Virus record (IMG/VR): IMGVR_UViG_3300021085_000203
Coordinates: 1-24,883 of that record
Reading direction: 5' to 3' (one strand)
DNA length: 24,883 nucleotides
Origin: a virus
The notes under the pieces are model-generated. The model searched no databases. It was not told the origin of the DNA and saw only the letters and a list, made by a program, of their open reading frames with translations. The translations under genes and the position numbers were made by a program. Below, one piece after another: positions 12,643 to 20,359 of this stretch (within the stretch, counting starts at the first letter, position 1; each line of letters starts with the position of its first letter).

Positions 12643-13320
12643 TTATTCCCCATATACCGATGATTTTTCTAAAGCGACAAAGTATTCAATATTAGAATGT
12701 GTGCTTCGGAAGTTACTTATAAGTTTGCTAGAGATAGAAACTTCGAAAGATTCATTTACAACTTTGATGTTGTTAACGTTTAAAATAAAACTGAAGTCCA
12801 TGTCTTCAACATAACTACCATCCACACTTATAGAGAAAGAGTTTGAAGTCGGATCTTTAGAATCTCCTACAGTTAAAGCGATAGATCCGTTTGATGGTGT
12901 TATAGAAATCTCTTGATGACCTAAAGCTGAAGAAGCACGTTTAATCTTGGCGAGAGTTTCCACACTCAAAGTGAACTTAACCTCACCTTCAGGCATTACA
13001 ATGTCCTTTGTGGGGGTTGTTAACATGTCCGGATCAGAGTAAAAGTAACGAATAGAAGAGAGTCCTGAACCATCTGTGATGGTTGCATAATCTTCACTAA
13101 AACTTATATTGGGGCGTTCAACCAACCCAAGAACATTTAAGAACTCATTCAAATCATAAATACCAAATGATTTGGGAAAGGTCTCGTCGACAGTAGCTGA
13201 AGATACGACATTTCTCGCTACAGCCATAGTTTTAATAGTATTACCCTCACTGATAACGATGTTAGGGTTAATGTTAGAGTAGTTCTTGAGAACTGATAGA
13301 GTACGATCTGATAATTCCAT
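12643..13320 (-). CDS. 45: Sliding clamp gp45
   Basis: Processivity clamp (trimeric PCNA-like ring), which tethers gp43 and also activates late transcription by gp55-RNA polymerase. It is 225 residues, close to T4 gp45 (228). The beginning MELSDRTLSVLKNYSNINPNIVISEGNTIKTMAVARNVVS matches the T4 N-terminal pattern, and later segments such as FGIYDLNEFLNVLGL and VEDMDFSFILNVNNIKVV fit the repeated PCNA-like domains. It has its own promoter (13378-13350) and heads a transcript that includes the 63-residue gene and the tRNAs. Confidence 0.95.
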   Translation of the reverse strand: MELSDRTLSVLKNYSNINPNIVISEGNTIKTMAVARNVVSSATVDETFPKSFGIYDLNEFLNVLGLVERPNISFSEDYATITDGSGLSSIRYFYSDPDMLTTPTKDIVMPEGEVKFTLSVETLAKIKRASSALGHQEISITPSNGSIALTVGDSKDPTSNSFSISVDGSYVEDMDFSFILNVNNIKVVNESFEVSISSKLISNFRSTHSNIEYFVALEKSSVYGE

Positions 13321-13349
13321 AATATAATTCCTTAGTTAATATGACATAC

Positions 13350-13378
13350 ATTATACACTATTTCTACACTTTTGTAAA
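13350..13378 (-). promoter_or_regulatory. Sigma-70-type promoter of gene 45
   Basis: TTTACA (13378-13373), 17 bp ending AAATAGTG, TATAAT (13355-13350). Same AATAGTG element as the promoters of 43, 55 and the small gene before 41. Leader about 23 nt. Confidence 0.82.
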
Positions 13379-13383
13379 GCACT

Positions 13384-15108
13384 TTATGCAACTTTTTTTA
13401 ATGTGGAGAAATTTTGTTTCTTACTAAACACAAGTTTATTCTCAAAGTGAGCATCCTCAAGTTCAGCCTTATGAGAGATAACAAAAACATTTGTGTCGTC
13501 TCCCAAGGAGTAGATGATCTTCATTAAGTTATCTACACCGTCTTCGTCTAGAGAAGAATCAAAAGTCTCATCTAGAATCAAAAGATTTGTTGCAACAGAG
13601 TTCTTCATCTTAGCCACTTGTCTCCAAGTAAACAATAACGATAAATCTATTCTCTGTTTCTCACCTTCAGAAAAAGAATCGTAGGTGAATGAATCACGAT
13701 GTCTAGATCGGATAGTCTCTTGAAAACTTTCGTCTAAATCAAAATGAACAAAGAAGTCTAAAGTCTGTAAGTACTGATTCGTTAACTGATTTATAACAGG
13801 TATATACTGTTTAATAATTTTAGTCTTAATTCCAGTATCTTTCAAAAGTTCAGAAGATACCTGATTGTAAGAGTGTTGTTCATTTAACTTATACTTCTCA
13901 TCTTGGAAGGAATGTAACTGATCTCGCAATTCATCCAAGTCTTTATTCGCTTGACCCATATCACCTTCACTATCAACAAGACTATCTATGTCAGCCTGTA
14001 TTCTATCTATCTGAGTCTGGAATTGACTGATAGATTTATTGTTACTGTACATTTCTGTTTGATCTTTCTGAATAAGAACTAATTCCTCATTAACTCTTTC
14101 TATATCGGAATTGACTTCAGACAGTTCTTCAGTAACCTTATGCATTGCTTCATTTAGTTGTTTGGCACGAAACTGAGCTTTATCCTTCTTCTCTTTCCGT
14201 AAATCATCACCAATAACTTGTTCGCATGTTGGACAAGATTCGTTATCCTCAAAAAACTTAGCTTCCTTTACTATACCTCTAACCTGAGTTTTAAATTGTG
14301 TATTATAGGAAGTTAGTTTAGTTTTCTTTTCATTCAGACCTTTTATCTCATTCGTGTGCGCTGGAAGTAACTCTTCAATCTTAGATGACAAATCAGTATT
14401 CTGTTTAGAAAATTGTTTTATCTTCTTATGAAGATCTTTAATATCTTTCTCTTTCTGTTTTCTACTCGCAACAGTAATAGCTGTAAGATCTCTAATGTAT
14501 TTTTTCTGAGAATTTATCTTAGTGTTAACAACATCCAATCTGTGGTTATTATCACTTATAGAGTTTTTCAATAATGCAATCTTCTCCTTTAGGAGTTGGT
14601 TCATTTTAGAAAATACATTAATATCAAGAAGATCTTCGATAACGTCACGTCTTTGCGTTTGACTCAATTGCATAAAGGGAACAAAAGAACCAGACCCTAG
14701 AACAACGATCTGATGAAAAGATTTATGATTAAGTTTAAGAATATTTTTTTCTAGTATCTGTTGATACTCTTTCGCATGGGAACTCTGATCGATCATCACT
14801 CCATTGACATAGATCTCAAAAATGTTTGGTTTTATACCACGAACTATTTTATAGTTCTTAGAACCAATACTAAACTCAACCTCAACCATAGTAGACTTGG
14901 CATTTATACTATTGACGAGTTGAGGTTTAGATATCTTCCTATGAGCCTTACCAAACAAACCGAAGGATAGAGCATCCAACATAGTAGATTTCCCAGCGCC
15001 ATTCTGACCAACAACTAATGTAGTGGACGAATCTTGCAAATCTATTTCAGTGAAACTATTTCCGGTAGATAAAAAATTTTTATATCTAAGTTTCTTGAAT
15101 ATTATCAT
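13384..15108 (-). CDS. 46: Recombination endonuclease subunit gp46 (Rad50/SbcC-like)
   Basis: ATPase subunit of the gp46/gp47 nuclease, which resects double-strand ends for recombination-dependent replication and degrades host DNA. It is 574 residues (T4: 560). Walker A is GQNGAGKS (34-41), followed by FGLFGKAHRKISKPQLVNS and IVVLGSGSFVPFMQLSQTQR. Long coiled-coil arms (about 165-290 and 300-395) flank a zinc hook CPTC (292-295). The ABC signature FSEGEKQRIDLSLLFTWR and Walker B NLLILDETFDSSLDEDGV follow, with the H-loop in VFVISHK. It has its own promoter, and the ribosome site is weak. Confidence 0.97.
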   Translation of the reverse strand: MIIFKKLRYKNFLSTGNSFTEIDLQDSSTTLVVGQNGAGKSTMLDALSFGLFGKAHRKISKPQLVNSINAKSTMVEVEFSIGSKNYKIVRGIKPNIFEIYVNGVMIDQSSHAKEYQQILEKNILKLNHKSFHQIVVLGSGSFVPFMQLSQTQRRDVIEDLLDINVFSKMNQLLKEKIALLKNSISDNNHRLDVVNTKINSQKKYIRDLTAITVASRKQKEKDIKDLHKKIKQFSKQNTDLSSKIEELLPAHTNEIKGLNEKKTKLTSYNTQFKTQVRGIVKEAKFFEDNESCPTCEQVIGDDLRKEKKDKAQFRAKQLNEAMHKVTEELSEVNSDIERVNEELVLIQKDQTEMYSNNKSISQFQTQIDRIQADIDSLVDSEGDMGQANKDLDELRDQLHSFQDEKYKLNEQHSYNQVSSELLKDTGIKTKIIKQYIPVINQLTNQYLQTLDFFVHFDLDESFQETIRSRHRDSFTYDSFSEGEKQRIDLSLLFTWRQVAKMKNSVATNLLILDETFDSSLDEDGVDNLMKIIYSLGDDTNVFVISHKAELEDAHFENKLVFSKKQNFSTLKKVA

Positions 15109-15147
15109 AAAATGTATTACTCATAACAAATTATATTAAGGAAGGGT

Positions 15148-15176
15148 ATTATACCACAATCAGAACAAAATGTAAA
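15148..15176 (-). promoter_or_regulatory. Sigma-70-type promoter of gene 46
   Basis: TTTACA (15176-15171), 17 bp ending ATTGTGG, TATAAT (15153-15148). Leader about 33 nt, without a strong Shine-Dalgarno sequence. Confidence 0.78.
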
Positions 15177-15181
15177 GAACT

Positions 15182-15475
15182 TTATAACTTTTCTTTTTCG
15201 TGAAGAAAGGCTCTGATCGCATCTCCCATAGTCTGACCGTATGCGGTAACTTTAGCGTCGTATATTTTGAACATATCACGACCAACAAAATCAGATGGAG
15301 TTATAACGCTGACCCTATGTCTTTCCATGTAGTTTATATCAAAGACAGATATGTTTATATGACTACCATCTCTAGTTGAAGTCTTATTAAAAATATTCTC
15401 GAAGTTTTCAGAATACTTCTCACTAGGTGTTTTTGACCGTATAACATCTCCAGTGATATCATTCTTCGTGACCAT
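15182..15475 (-). CDS. Conserved hypothetical protein between 47 and 46
   Basis: A 97-residue soluble protein. The N-terminus MVTKNDITGDVIRSKTPSEKYSENFENIF resembles a short N-terminal segment that recurs in many phage small proteins, but no function is known to me. A middle strand pair (HINISVFDINYMERHRVSVITPSDF) and a C-terminal helix (GQTMGDAIRAFLHEKEKL) are visible. Its ATG is 1 nt beyond the gp47 stop, and GGAG within the end of gene 47 is its probable ribosome site, so it is coupled to gp47. The promoter of 46 lies just beyond it. Confidence 0.75.
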   Translation of the reverse strand: MVTKNDITGDVIRSKTPSEKYSENFENIFNKTSTRDGSHINISVFDINYMERHRVSVITPSDFVGRDMFKIYDAKVTAYGQTMGDAIRAFLHEKEKL

Positions 15476-15476
15476 A

Positions 15477-16532
15477 TTACGCTATCTCCAAATTCTGAGC
15501 TTCAATCATAAGTTCGGATAGTTCCGTCTTAATCCTATTCTTGTCTAGATCAGTATCAACCATATCGATATACTTGTGTACCAAGTCAGTAGTGTCATCG
15601 ATCTTTATATCACCATTGACAGCATCACCAACAAACTCTTTGAAGTTTTCTACAATTTTTAGTTCATGTATAGGTCGCATCTGAATACGATCAACAAACC
15701 TCTCGAAAGTTAAGGGATCTCCTTTATTAACGACAATCAGTTTAACAAACTTATTATCAATTCCGGACAAGTCTTGGAACACATCTATAATTTCACTATT
15801 ATAATAAATCTTTTCGTATATAGTAAGAGGATTGCGAATAGGTGTAAGTTCTCTAGTGTCAGTATCAAAAATATGAAAATACTTGTTATCGTTACAATCA
15901 TTCCAGTAGAATTCCATCTGGGACCCTAGGTAGTAAATATTACCTCTAGTAGATCTAGCGTGGAAATGTCCAGTCATGACCATCTCAAATCTATCGAAAT
16001 GAGTAGGGGACATTCCATCCCTACACTCTAGACCCCTGTCCATTTCAAACCCAGTCAATTCTAAATGAGCTCCAACAATATCTGCCTTACAAGTTCTGAT
16101 AAACTCTAGAGTATCCTCTTCATTCTCAGGGTTTATCCAAGGGATAAGGGCAATCTTACATCCGTCATAATCCATAACGCGAGGTTCTTCAATTAAATGA
16201 ACCTCATTCATGTAATGACCCTGTAGTTCCTTTAATGCATTTAGGTCATTAGTGTTCTTATAGTAACAGTCGTGGTTGCCAGGAATTATATCCATAGTGA
16301 TACCATAATCTCTTAGTTTTTCCAAGAACACCTTTCTATTCCTGTGGAGAGACTTGAAGTTTATGGTTTTCCTATTGTCATAGTAATCGCCCAAATGAAG
16401 TATCTGAGTTATGTTATTTTCTAGTAGATATGGAAAAAATATATCAGTGTAAAACCTTTCCTGATATTCCATAAAGATGTCGGAAGAATTTCTTGTACCA
16501 CAATGAGTATCATTGAGAATAGCAATCTTCAT
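15477..16532 (-). CDS. 47: Recombination endonuclease subunit gp47 (Mre11/SbcD-like)
   Basis: Metallophosphoesterase nuclease partner of gp46, 351 residues (T4: 339). The five phosphoesterase motifs are present: LNDTHCG (Asp8, His10), HLGDYYDNRK (Asp49), IPGNHDCYYK (Asn86, His87, Asp88), GAHLELTG (His156) and MTGHFHAR (His189, His191). The C-terminal third is the gp46-interacting part. It is separated from 46 by one small gene; its own promoter is at 16589-16560 and AGGA lies before the ATG. Confidence 0.97.
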   Translation of the reverse strand: MKIAILNDTHCGTRNSSDIFMEYQERFYTDIFFPYLLENNITQILHLGDYYDNRKTINFKSLHRNRKVFLEKLRDYGITMDIIPGNHDCYYKNTNDLNALKELQGHYMNEVHLIEEPRVMDYDGCKIALIPWINPENEEDTLEFIRTCKADIVGAHLELTGFEMDRGLECRDGMSPTHFDRFEMVMTGHFHARSTRGNIYYLGSQMEFYWNDCNDNKYFHIFDTDTRELTPIRNPLTIYEKIYYNSEIIDVFQDLSGIDNKFVKLIVVNKGDPLTFERFVDRIQMRPIHELKIVENFKEFVGDAVNGDIKIDDTTDLVHKYIDMVDTDLDKNRIKTELSELMIEAQNLEIA

Positions 16533-16559
16533 AATATAGTCCTATAAATTTATACGGTA

Positions 16560-16589
16560 ATTATACCATACTTCATAAGTAAATGTCAA
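16560..16589 (-). promoter_or_regulatory. Sigma-70-type promoter of gene 47
   Basis: TTGACA (16589-16584), 18-bp spacer ending AGTATGG, TATAAT (16565-16560). The spacer is one longer than the other promoters. Leader about 21 nt. Confidence 0.75.
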
Positions 16590-16597
16590 GTGTTTTA

Positions 16598-17188
16598 TTA
16601 CAAATAATCTGAGAGATCGGAATCGACTTTAACGGCTCTTCTTTTTCTTTTCTTTTCTTCCTTAGCGTAATCTTTGAAGTGACCATCAGCATCCTTTACA
16701 ATATCAATTCTCTGTCGGAGGACATCAACAAATGGTTGGTTATGAATATGACCATCTATGTTTTCTCCATTCACCAAAAAGTCTTCTATTGCAGCTTCAG
16801 AAATATACTTCATCTTTATATCTTGTTGACGTTTCTCATTCTGTATGCGACGTAAGAATGCATACCAAGAAATCTGTGTGAAATATGCGAACGCATTAAG
16901 ATTCCCCGAACGAGTTGCAGCTTCTGGATCAAACCTATTAATTGCTTTAAGACAGTTTTCTACAGCATCCATAACCATCTCTTCTCTATATGTGTATCGA
17001 ACAAAGTTTGCTTTGTGTGATAGTCCCTCACATATTTTAAGAAAGCATTCAGCGATATAATCAGGAACTACTGGTTTGGATAGACCATCCTTTTCACTTT
17101 CTTTCACATGCAAAACATAATCTACTACAGCTTGACTGAATTGTTTATTGTTAACATAATGTGGTCTTTTAGATGCTTCACTTGCCAT
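16598..17188 (-). CDS. 55: Late-transcription sigma factor gp55
   Basis: Divergent sigma-70 family factor of 196 residues (T4: 185) that directs host RNA polymerase to TATAAATA late promoters, with clamp gp45 as activator. It follows T4 gp55: YVNNKQFSQAVVDYV near the start, the region-2-like core YREEMVMDAVENCLKAINRF and AFAYFTQISWYAFLRRIQNE, and a basic tail (KEEKKRKRRAVKV) ending in SDLSDYL, which would carry the clamp-binding end. The two exact TATAAATA boxes in this window are its expected targets. It is transcribed from a strong early-type promoter that carries an inverted repeat. Confidence 0.94.
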   Translation of the reverse strand: MASEASKRPHYVNNKQFSQAVVDYVLHVKESEKDGLSKPVVPDYIAECFLKICEGLSHKANFVRYTYREEMVMDAVENCLKAINRFDPEAATRSGNLNAFAYFTQISWYAFLRRIQNEKRQQDIKMKYISEAAIEDFLVNGENIDGHIHNQPFVDVLRQRIDIVKDADGHFKDYAKEEKKRKRRAVKVDSDLSDYL

Positions 17189-17213
17189 AATATTAGTTCC
17201 ATTTATATTTGTT

Positions 17214-17252
17214 AATAGTGTGTATTATACACTATTTTATGTTTTTTGTCAA
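17214..17252 (-). promoter_or_regulatory. Gene 55 promoter with overlapping operator-like dyad
   Basis: TTGACA (17252-17247), 17 bp ending AAATAGTG, TATAAT (17229-17224). AATAGTGT (17214-17221) and ACACTATT (17229-17236) form an 8-bp dyad with a 7-bp centre that covers the -10 box. Other promoters here have only the upstream half-site. It faces the plus-strand promoter at 17278-17306 back to back. Confidence 0.82.
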
Positions 17253-17277
17253 TAACTAAATTTATTTTAAAAAGTGC

Positions 17278-17306
17278 TTGACAATACTTGTCTTATCGTG
17301 TATAAT
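17278..17306 (+). promoter_or_regulatory. Orphan plus-strand sigma-70 promoter
   Basis: Consensus TTGACA (17278-17283), 17 bp, consensus TATAAT (17301-17306). It faces into the 3' end of the Sm-like gene on the opposite strand. Downstream are the palindrome CTCCGGAG (17318-17325), an 8-codon frame starting at 17327 and a 7-bp stem AAAACTA/TAGTTTT (17339-17360). No normal gene follows, so it may make a short or antisense RNA. Confidence 0.7.
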
Positions 17307-17338
17307 ATATCTACTGCTCCGGAGGGATGAATAGAACA

Positions 17339-17360
17339 AAAACTAATGTATAATAGTTTT
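17339..17360. terminator. Bidirectional AT-rich stem-loop at the convergent ends
   Basis: AAAACTA, 8-nt loop, TAGTTTT: a 7-bp stem ending in TTTT when read from either strand. It overlaps the TAG of the Sm-like gene. The low G/C content makes it a weak terminator, but its placement between a plus-strand promoter and a minus-strand gene end fits one. Confidence 0.4.
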
Positions 17361-17738
17361 CTTATTCACCTCACCAACGATTTCTTTTAACCAGTCTTCT
17401 ACATTTTCATCTAAAACAAGTTCCTCTTCAGGATCGTTTAATAATTTATCCATCTGTTCTAGAGCTACATCATATTGAAGTATCATTTCTTTAGTGGGAA
17501 CACCGAAAGCCATCATATGAGGAGTCATTAACATAATGACTTGAAGCAATCCATCCTGATAGGTCATGTAAGAACTAAAAGTAAAATACTTATGATTTTC
17601 TTTAGTTAATTTTTCCGTAAGCTTTAAAGCATTTCTAACAATAAAGTGTCCTTTATGTTCTTCTAGAACCTCACAAATTATTTCGTCGCCATTAGACATT
17701 TTTAATTGACGAACATCTTTTTTAACTTTCATCATCAT
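17343..17738 (-). CDS. Sm/LSm-like small protein downstream of uvsW
   Basis: A 131-residue (or 129 from the third ATG at 17732, which has the best AAGGA spacing) protein. VRQLKMSNGDEIICEVLEEHKGHFIVRNAL near the start has the strand-turn pattern of Sm-type barrels (NGDEI followed by an acidic strand and an N-x-L strand). FSSYMTYQDGLLQVIMLM and VPTKEMILQYDVALEQMDKL continue a barrel plus helix. The C-terminus is acidic (DPEEELVLDENVEDWLKEI). It overlaps uvsW by 17 bp and is the last gene of the uvsY-uvsW run. A role in RNA or DNA binding is plausible but not shown; similar proteins sit beside uvsW in other marine T4-like phages, from memory. Confidence 0.7.
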   Translation of the reverse strand: MMMKVKKDVRQLKMSNGDEIICEVLEEHKGHFIVRNALKLTEKLTKENHKYFTFSSYMTYQDGLLQVIMLMTPHMMAFGVPTKEMILQYDVALEQMDKLLNDPEEELVLDENVEDWLKEIVGEVNKKTIIH

Positions 17739-19233
17739 CCTTAAGTTGAGAAGTTTTCATATCAATAGGGTATATTTTATATTTAAACCCTTCCTTAGTA
17801 TATATCTTAATCCTTTCAGCTGAATGTTTTAGGGTGAAGTTCTTATAACCCTTTTTATGAAAATCATCAGCAATATCAAATAACTTTGTAGTCTCTCCAT
17901 TATCGGACTGTCTTAATCCACGACCAATACTTTGCAACACTTTTACTTGGGATTTACTTGGTGTCGCAAACACAATGTTGTGCAAGTTTTTAATATTTAT
18001 ACCAGTACTAAATGTACCAAGTGAAGCTACAATGATCGAGTCTTTCTGTTTCTCGACAATACTTCTTATAGATTCTCTGTCAGCTGCGCCAACTTCACCG
18101 GAGACATAAAATACCTTTCTATCCTCATCAACCGAATCCTTTATCTTATCAAATAAAACCTTTCCGTGTTTCTCAACAAACTGAAACATAACTAGAGTAT
18201 TTCCTTTTTGATCTACGGCTAATTTAGTTATGAAATTATTTCTTGCATCATTCGTAACAATCCAATCTATCTCTTCTTGATAAGTCTTACCGTCCATGAA
18301 ATGACATATATCATTATGGTAACGTAACAACAAAACAGATATATCCAGATCAGCTAATTGTTTGTCTTTCTGTAATTGCGCAGTACTAGTAACTTTAAAT
18401 ACAGGACCAAATAACCCTTCCAATACAAGTTTATTTGTTTCAGTCCCATCTAAAGTTCCGGTGGTTCCAAATCTATATTTTGCATTGATACATTTATCCA
18501 TCATAGTAGATAAAGATTTTGCTTTAAACAAATGTACCTCATCACCAAATACAGCACCAAATTGTTCAAACCACTCAACACCAAATTTATAAATTGATTG
18601 CCATGTAGATATGATAATAGGTTTATCTGTAACTTTGTCTTTACCAGAGTAAATCATATGTACGTTTTTATCTACATCATAACCATAGTCAGAAAAATCT
18701 TTATACATCTGTTCCACTAAGGAAGTAGTAGGTACGATGATTAATGTTTTATTTATTTTATTATTTTCCTTGACAAAACGCATCAAGTTGTATATAATAA
18801 AGCTCTTACCGCTTCCGGTAGGAGAGAGTAACAAACATCTTTTATTTTCTATGCCATGCGTAATGGCTTTGTATTGGTAGTCTCTAGACTCAAATGGCAA
18901 GTCCCAACTAGTCATAGTTTTTATTAAAGAAGGGTGATCAATTTCCTCTTTCGATGAGGGTATTCCATATTCTGGATGATCTAGGATTTCCATTGGATAA
19001 AATCTATCTGCGCAAAATCTTCGAAGATGTGTATATAACCCGACATGCATCTCTTTAGTTATCTGGTTATATAACTTTATTCGACCATCCCATTGTTTAC
19101 GTTTATAAGCGGGCATGTATTGATAACCCGGCACAAAGAAAGCAAAGTACTCCCTCAGTTCTTGGTCAATAGAAGGATGCGCAGACACAAGAAGTTGCGC
19201 ATGATTCTTCATTTGTATTTGAATTTTTTCCAT
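17722..19233 (-). CDS. uvsW: UvsW DNA/RNA helicase (SF2)
   Basis: Superfamily 2 helicase of 503 residues (T4: 587) that unwinds branched DNA and R-loops, moving T4 from origin-dependent to recombination-dependent replication. Motif I is SPTGSGKS (137-144), motif Ia is in IIVPTTSLVEQM, motif II is DEVH (231-234), motif III is in GTTGTLDG, and motif VI is QSIGRGLRQ (434-442). The N-terminal 110 residues (YMPAYKRKQWDGRIKLYN) are the small UvsW-specific DNA-binding region. There is no good Shine-Dalgarno sequence; the stop of uvsY is 18 bp away. T4 uvsW is a late gene, which agrees with the late promoter upstream of this run. Confidence 0.96.
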   Translation of the reverse strand: MEKIQIQMKNHAQLLVSAHPSIDQELREYFAFFVPGYQYMPAYKRKQWDGRIKLYNQITKEMHVGLYTHLRRFCADRFYPMEILDHPEYGIPSSKEEIDHPSLIKTMTSWDLPFESRDYQYKAITHGIENKRCLLLSPTGSGKSFIIYNLMRFVKENNKINKTLIIVPTTSLVEQMYKDFSDYGYDVDKNVHMIYSGKDKVTDKPIIISTWQSIYKFGVEWFEQFGAVFGDEVHLFKAKSLSTMMDKCINAKYRFGTTGTLDGTETNKLVLEGLFGPVFKVTSTAQLQKDKQLADLDISVLLLRYHNDICHFMDGKTYQEEIDWIVTNDARNNFITKLAVDQKGNTLVMFQFVEKHGKVLFDKIKDSVDEDRKVFYVSGEVGAADRESIRSIVEKQKDSIIVASLGTFSTGINIKNLHNIVFATPSKSQVKVLQSIGRGLRQSDNGETTKLFDIADDFHKKGYKNFTLKHSAERIKIYTKEGFKYKIYPIDMKTSQLKDDDES

Positions 19234-19251
19234 AATATATCTATACGAATG

Positions 19252-19701
19252 TTAACCGCCCGCCTCGAACTGTTTCCACCTTATAATATTACCAATTGTC
19301 TGGTGTCTCCACTTCAGAGAGTCAACTATCTCTGTTAGAGTCTGTATCATAATTTTATAGTATTGAACCTTTTCGTCAGCTTCCTGTATTTCTGGATCAG
19401 AATTATAATAATAATCCATGTCACCTTTGAGAATTTTTAGTCCATTAAAAGGATCTGGTTGCCATCCTTTAGAAAGAATAGAATCTTGATCCATCTTACC
19501 GTTATAATACAACCACTTGTCTTTCAACAAGTTTTGTTGTGAGTTTTCTATCCTCTTAAGTTTCAACTTAGTTAAAGATAATACTTGCAGATATTTTGCA
19601 TGAAGACTGGGCGTCTGTCGTGAGACCTCATCTAATTGATGTTGAGGTATCTTACAATCATCTTCCCATTCTTTCATTATAGATTCTAAATCTAATAACA
19701 T
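19252..19701 (-). CDS. uvsY: UvsY recombination mediator
   Basis: Single-stranded-DNA-binding mediator that loads UvsX onto gp32-coated DNA, 149 residues (T4: 137). The start is ATG 19701 with GAAGGA 7 nt upstream; a TTG 15 nt earlier lies within that ribosome site and is not used. The body is helical (VLSLTKLKLKRIENSQQNLL, WLYYNGKMD, VQYYKIMIQTLTEIVDSL) and the C-terminus IRWKQFEAGG closely parallels the T4 ending DMRAFEAGK. Position next to uvsW is as in T4. Confidence 0.92.
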   Translation of the reverse strand: MLLDLESIMKEWEDDCKIPQHQLDEVSRQTPSLHAKYLQVLSLTKLKLKRIENSQQNLLKDKWLYYNGKMDQDSILSKGWQPDPFNGLKILKGDMDYYYNSDPEIQEADEKVQYYKIMIQTLTEIVDSLKWRHQTIGNIIRWKQFEAGG

Positions 19702-19720
19702 AATATAATCCTTCAATAAT

Positions 19721-20359
19721 TCATTTAGTACTTATATGTTCAATACAGTCCTGCCAGTAGGACTTATCATGACCTAAAACATAGGAAAGAGTAATCCTAG
19801 GACAATAGGTTCTAGCTGCATGGTAAACAACATTTCCACTATCATACGATCCAAAGTATCCAGCCTTAAGTGTCCAACCGGAAGAATCTTCCATTGTAAT
19901 CAACTCATGTGTCTTGGGATCTATATATTTAAACCAACCCTCACCAGTCTCGGACCATGTTAGGATAAGATTATATGCTGAAGCGTTTGCGTTGTTATGC
20001 CAACCAATAAATCCATTAGATGGATAAAACTGACTCAAGGCGGAATTTTGTGTACCTAACTCAGATTGAATTAAGTAGTTGAGATTGGAATAGTCCAAAT
20101 TATATCTAGAATCTTTTCCATTATAATGATCAGGTTTTATCGCAACCGAATAGGACTTTTCAGCTGCACCACTATGATTTTCTTTCATAGATATTATTTG
20201 GCGCATAAAACCTTCGCCAGTATACCAGTCAGCCTCACCTTCAAACTCCGGAGAAAAAATGGTGTTGGTCTTTATGATGTCGTATTTTTCAATGTATGTG
20301 TAACGAAACTGTTCGAGAATGTCGATCAATTCTTCATTACGTATTTCATAATTTTTCAT
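19721..20359 (-). CDS. 2OG-Fe(II) oxygenase-like protein with altered metal motif
   Basis: A 212-residue protein shaped like a 2-oxoglutarate/Fe(II) oxygenase. IGWHNNANASAYNLILTWSE (118-137) occupies the place of the HxD motif, but has His121-Asn-Asn123 where an acidic ligand is expected. WFKYIDPKTHELITMEDSSG (142-161) and WTLKAGYFGS follow as barrel strands; VVYHAARTYCPRITLSYVLG (177-196) would supply distal His180 and the 2-oxoglutarate-binding Arg188. The missing carboxylate could mean a halogenase-like or non-catalytic site, or another ligand. It overlaps the tail tube gene stop (TAATG) and precedes uvsY. Such genes are frequent in marine T4-like phages; substrate unknown. Confidence 0.62.
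   Translation of the reverse strand: MKNYEIRNEELIDILEQFRYTYIEKYDIIKTNTIFSPEFEGEADWYTGEGFMRQIISMKENHSGAAEKSYSVAIKPDHYNGKDSRYNLDYSNLNYLIQSELGTQNSALSQFYPSNGFIGWHNNANASAYNLILTWSETGEGWFKYIDPKTHELITMEDSSGWTLKAGYFGSYDSGNVVYHAARTYCPRITLSYVLGHDKSYWQDCIEHISTK

Noticed and set aside
17994-18001. Exact TATAAATA on the minus strand inside uvsW
   Set aside because: Inside the conserved helicase coding region (codons for GINIKN) and 255 bp from the next start; probably chance.
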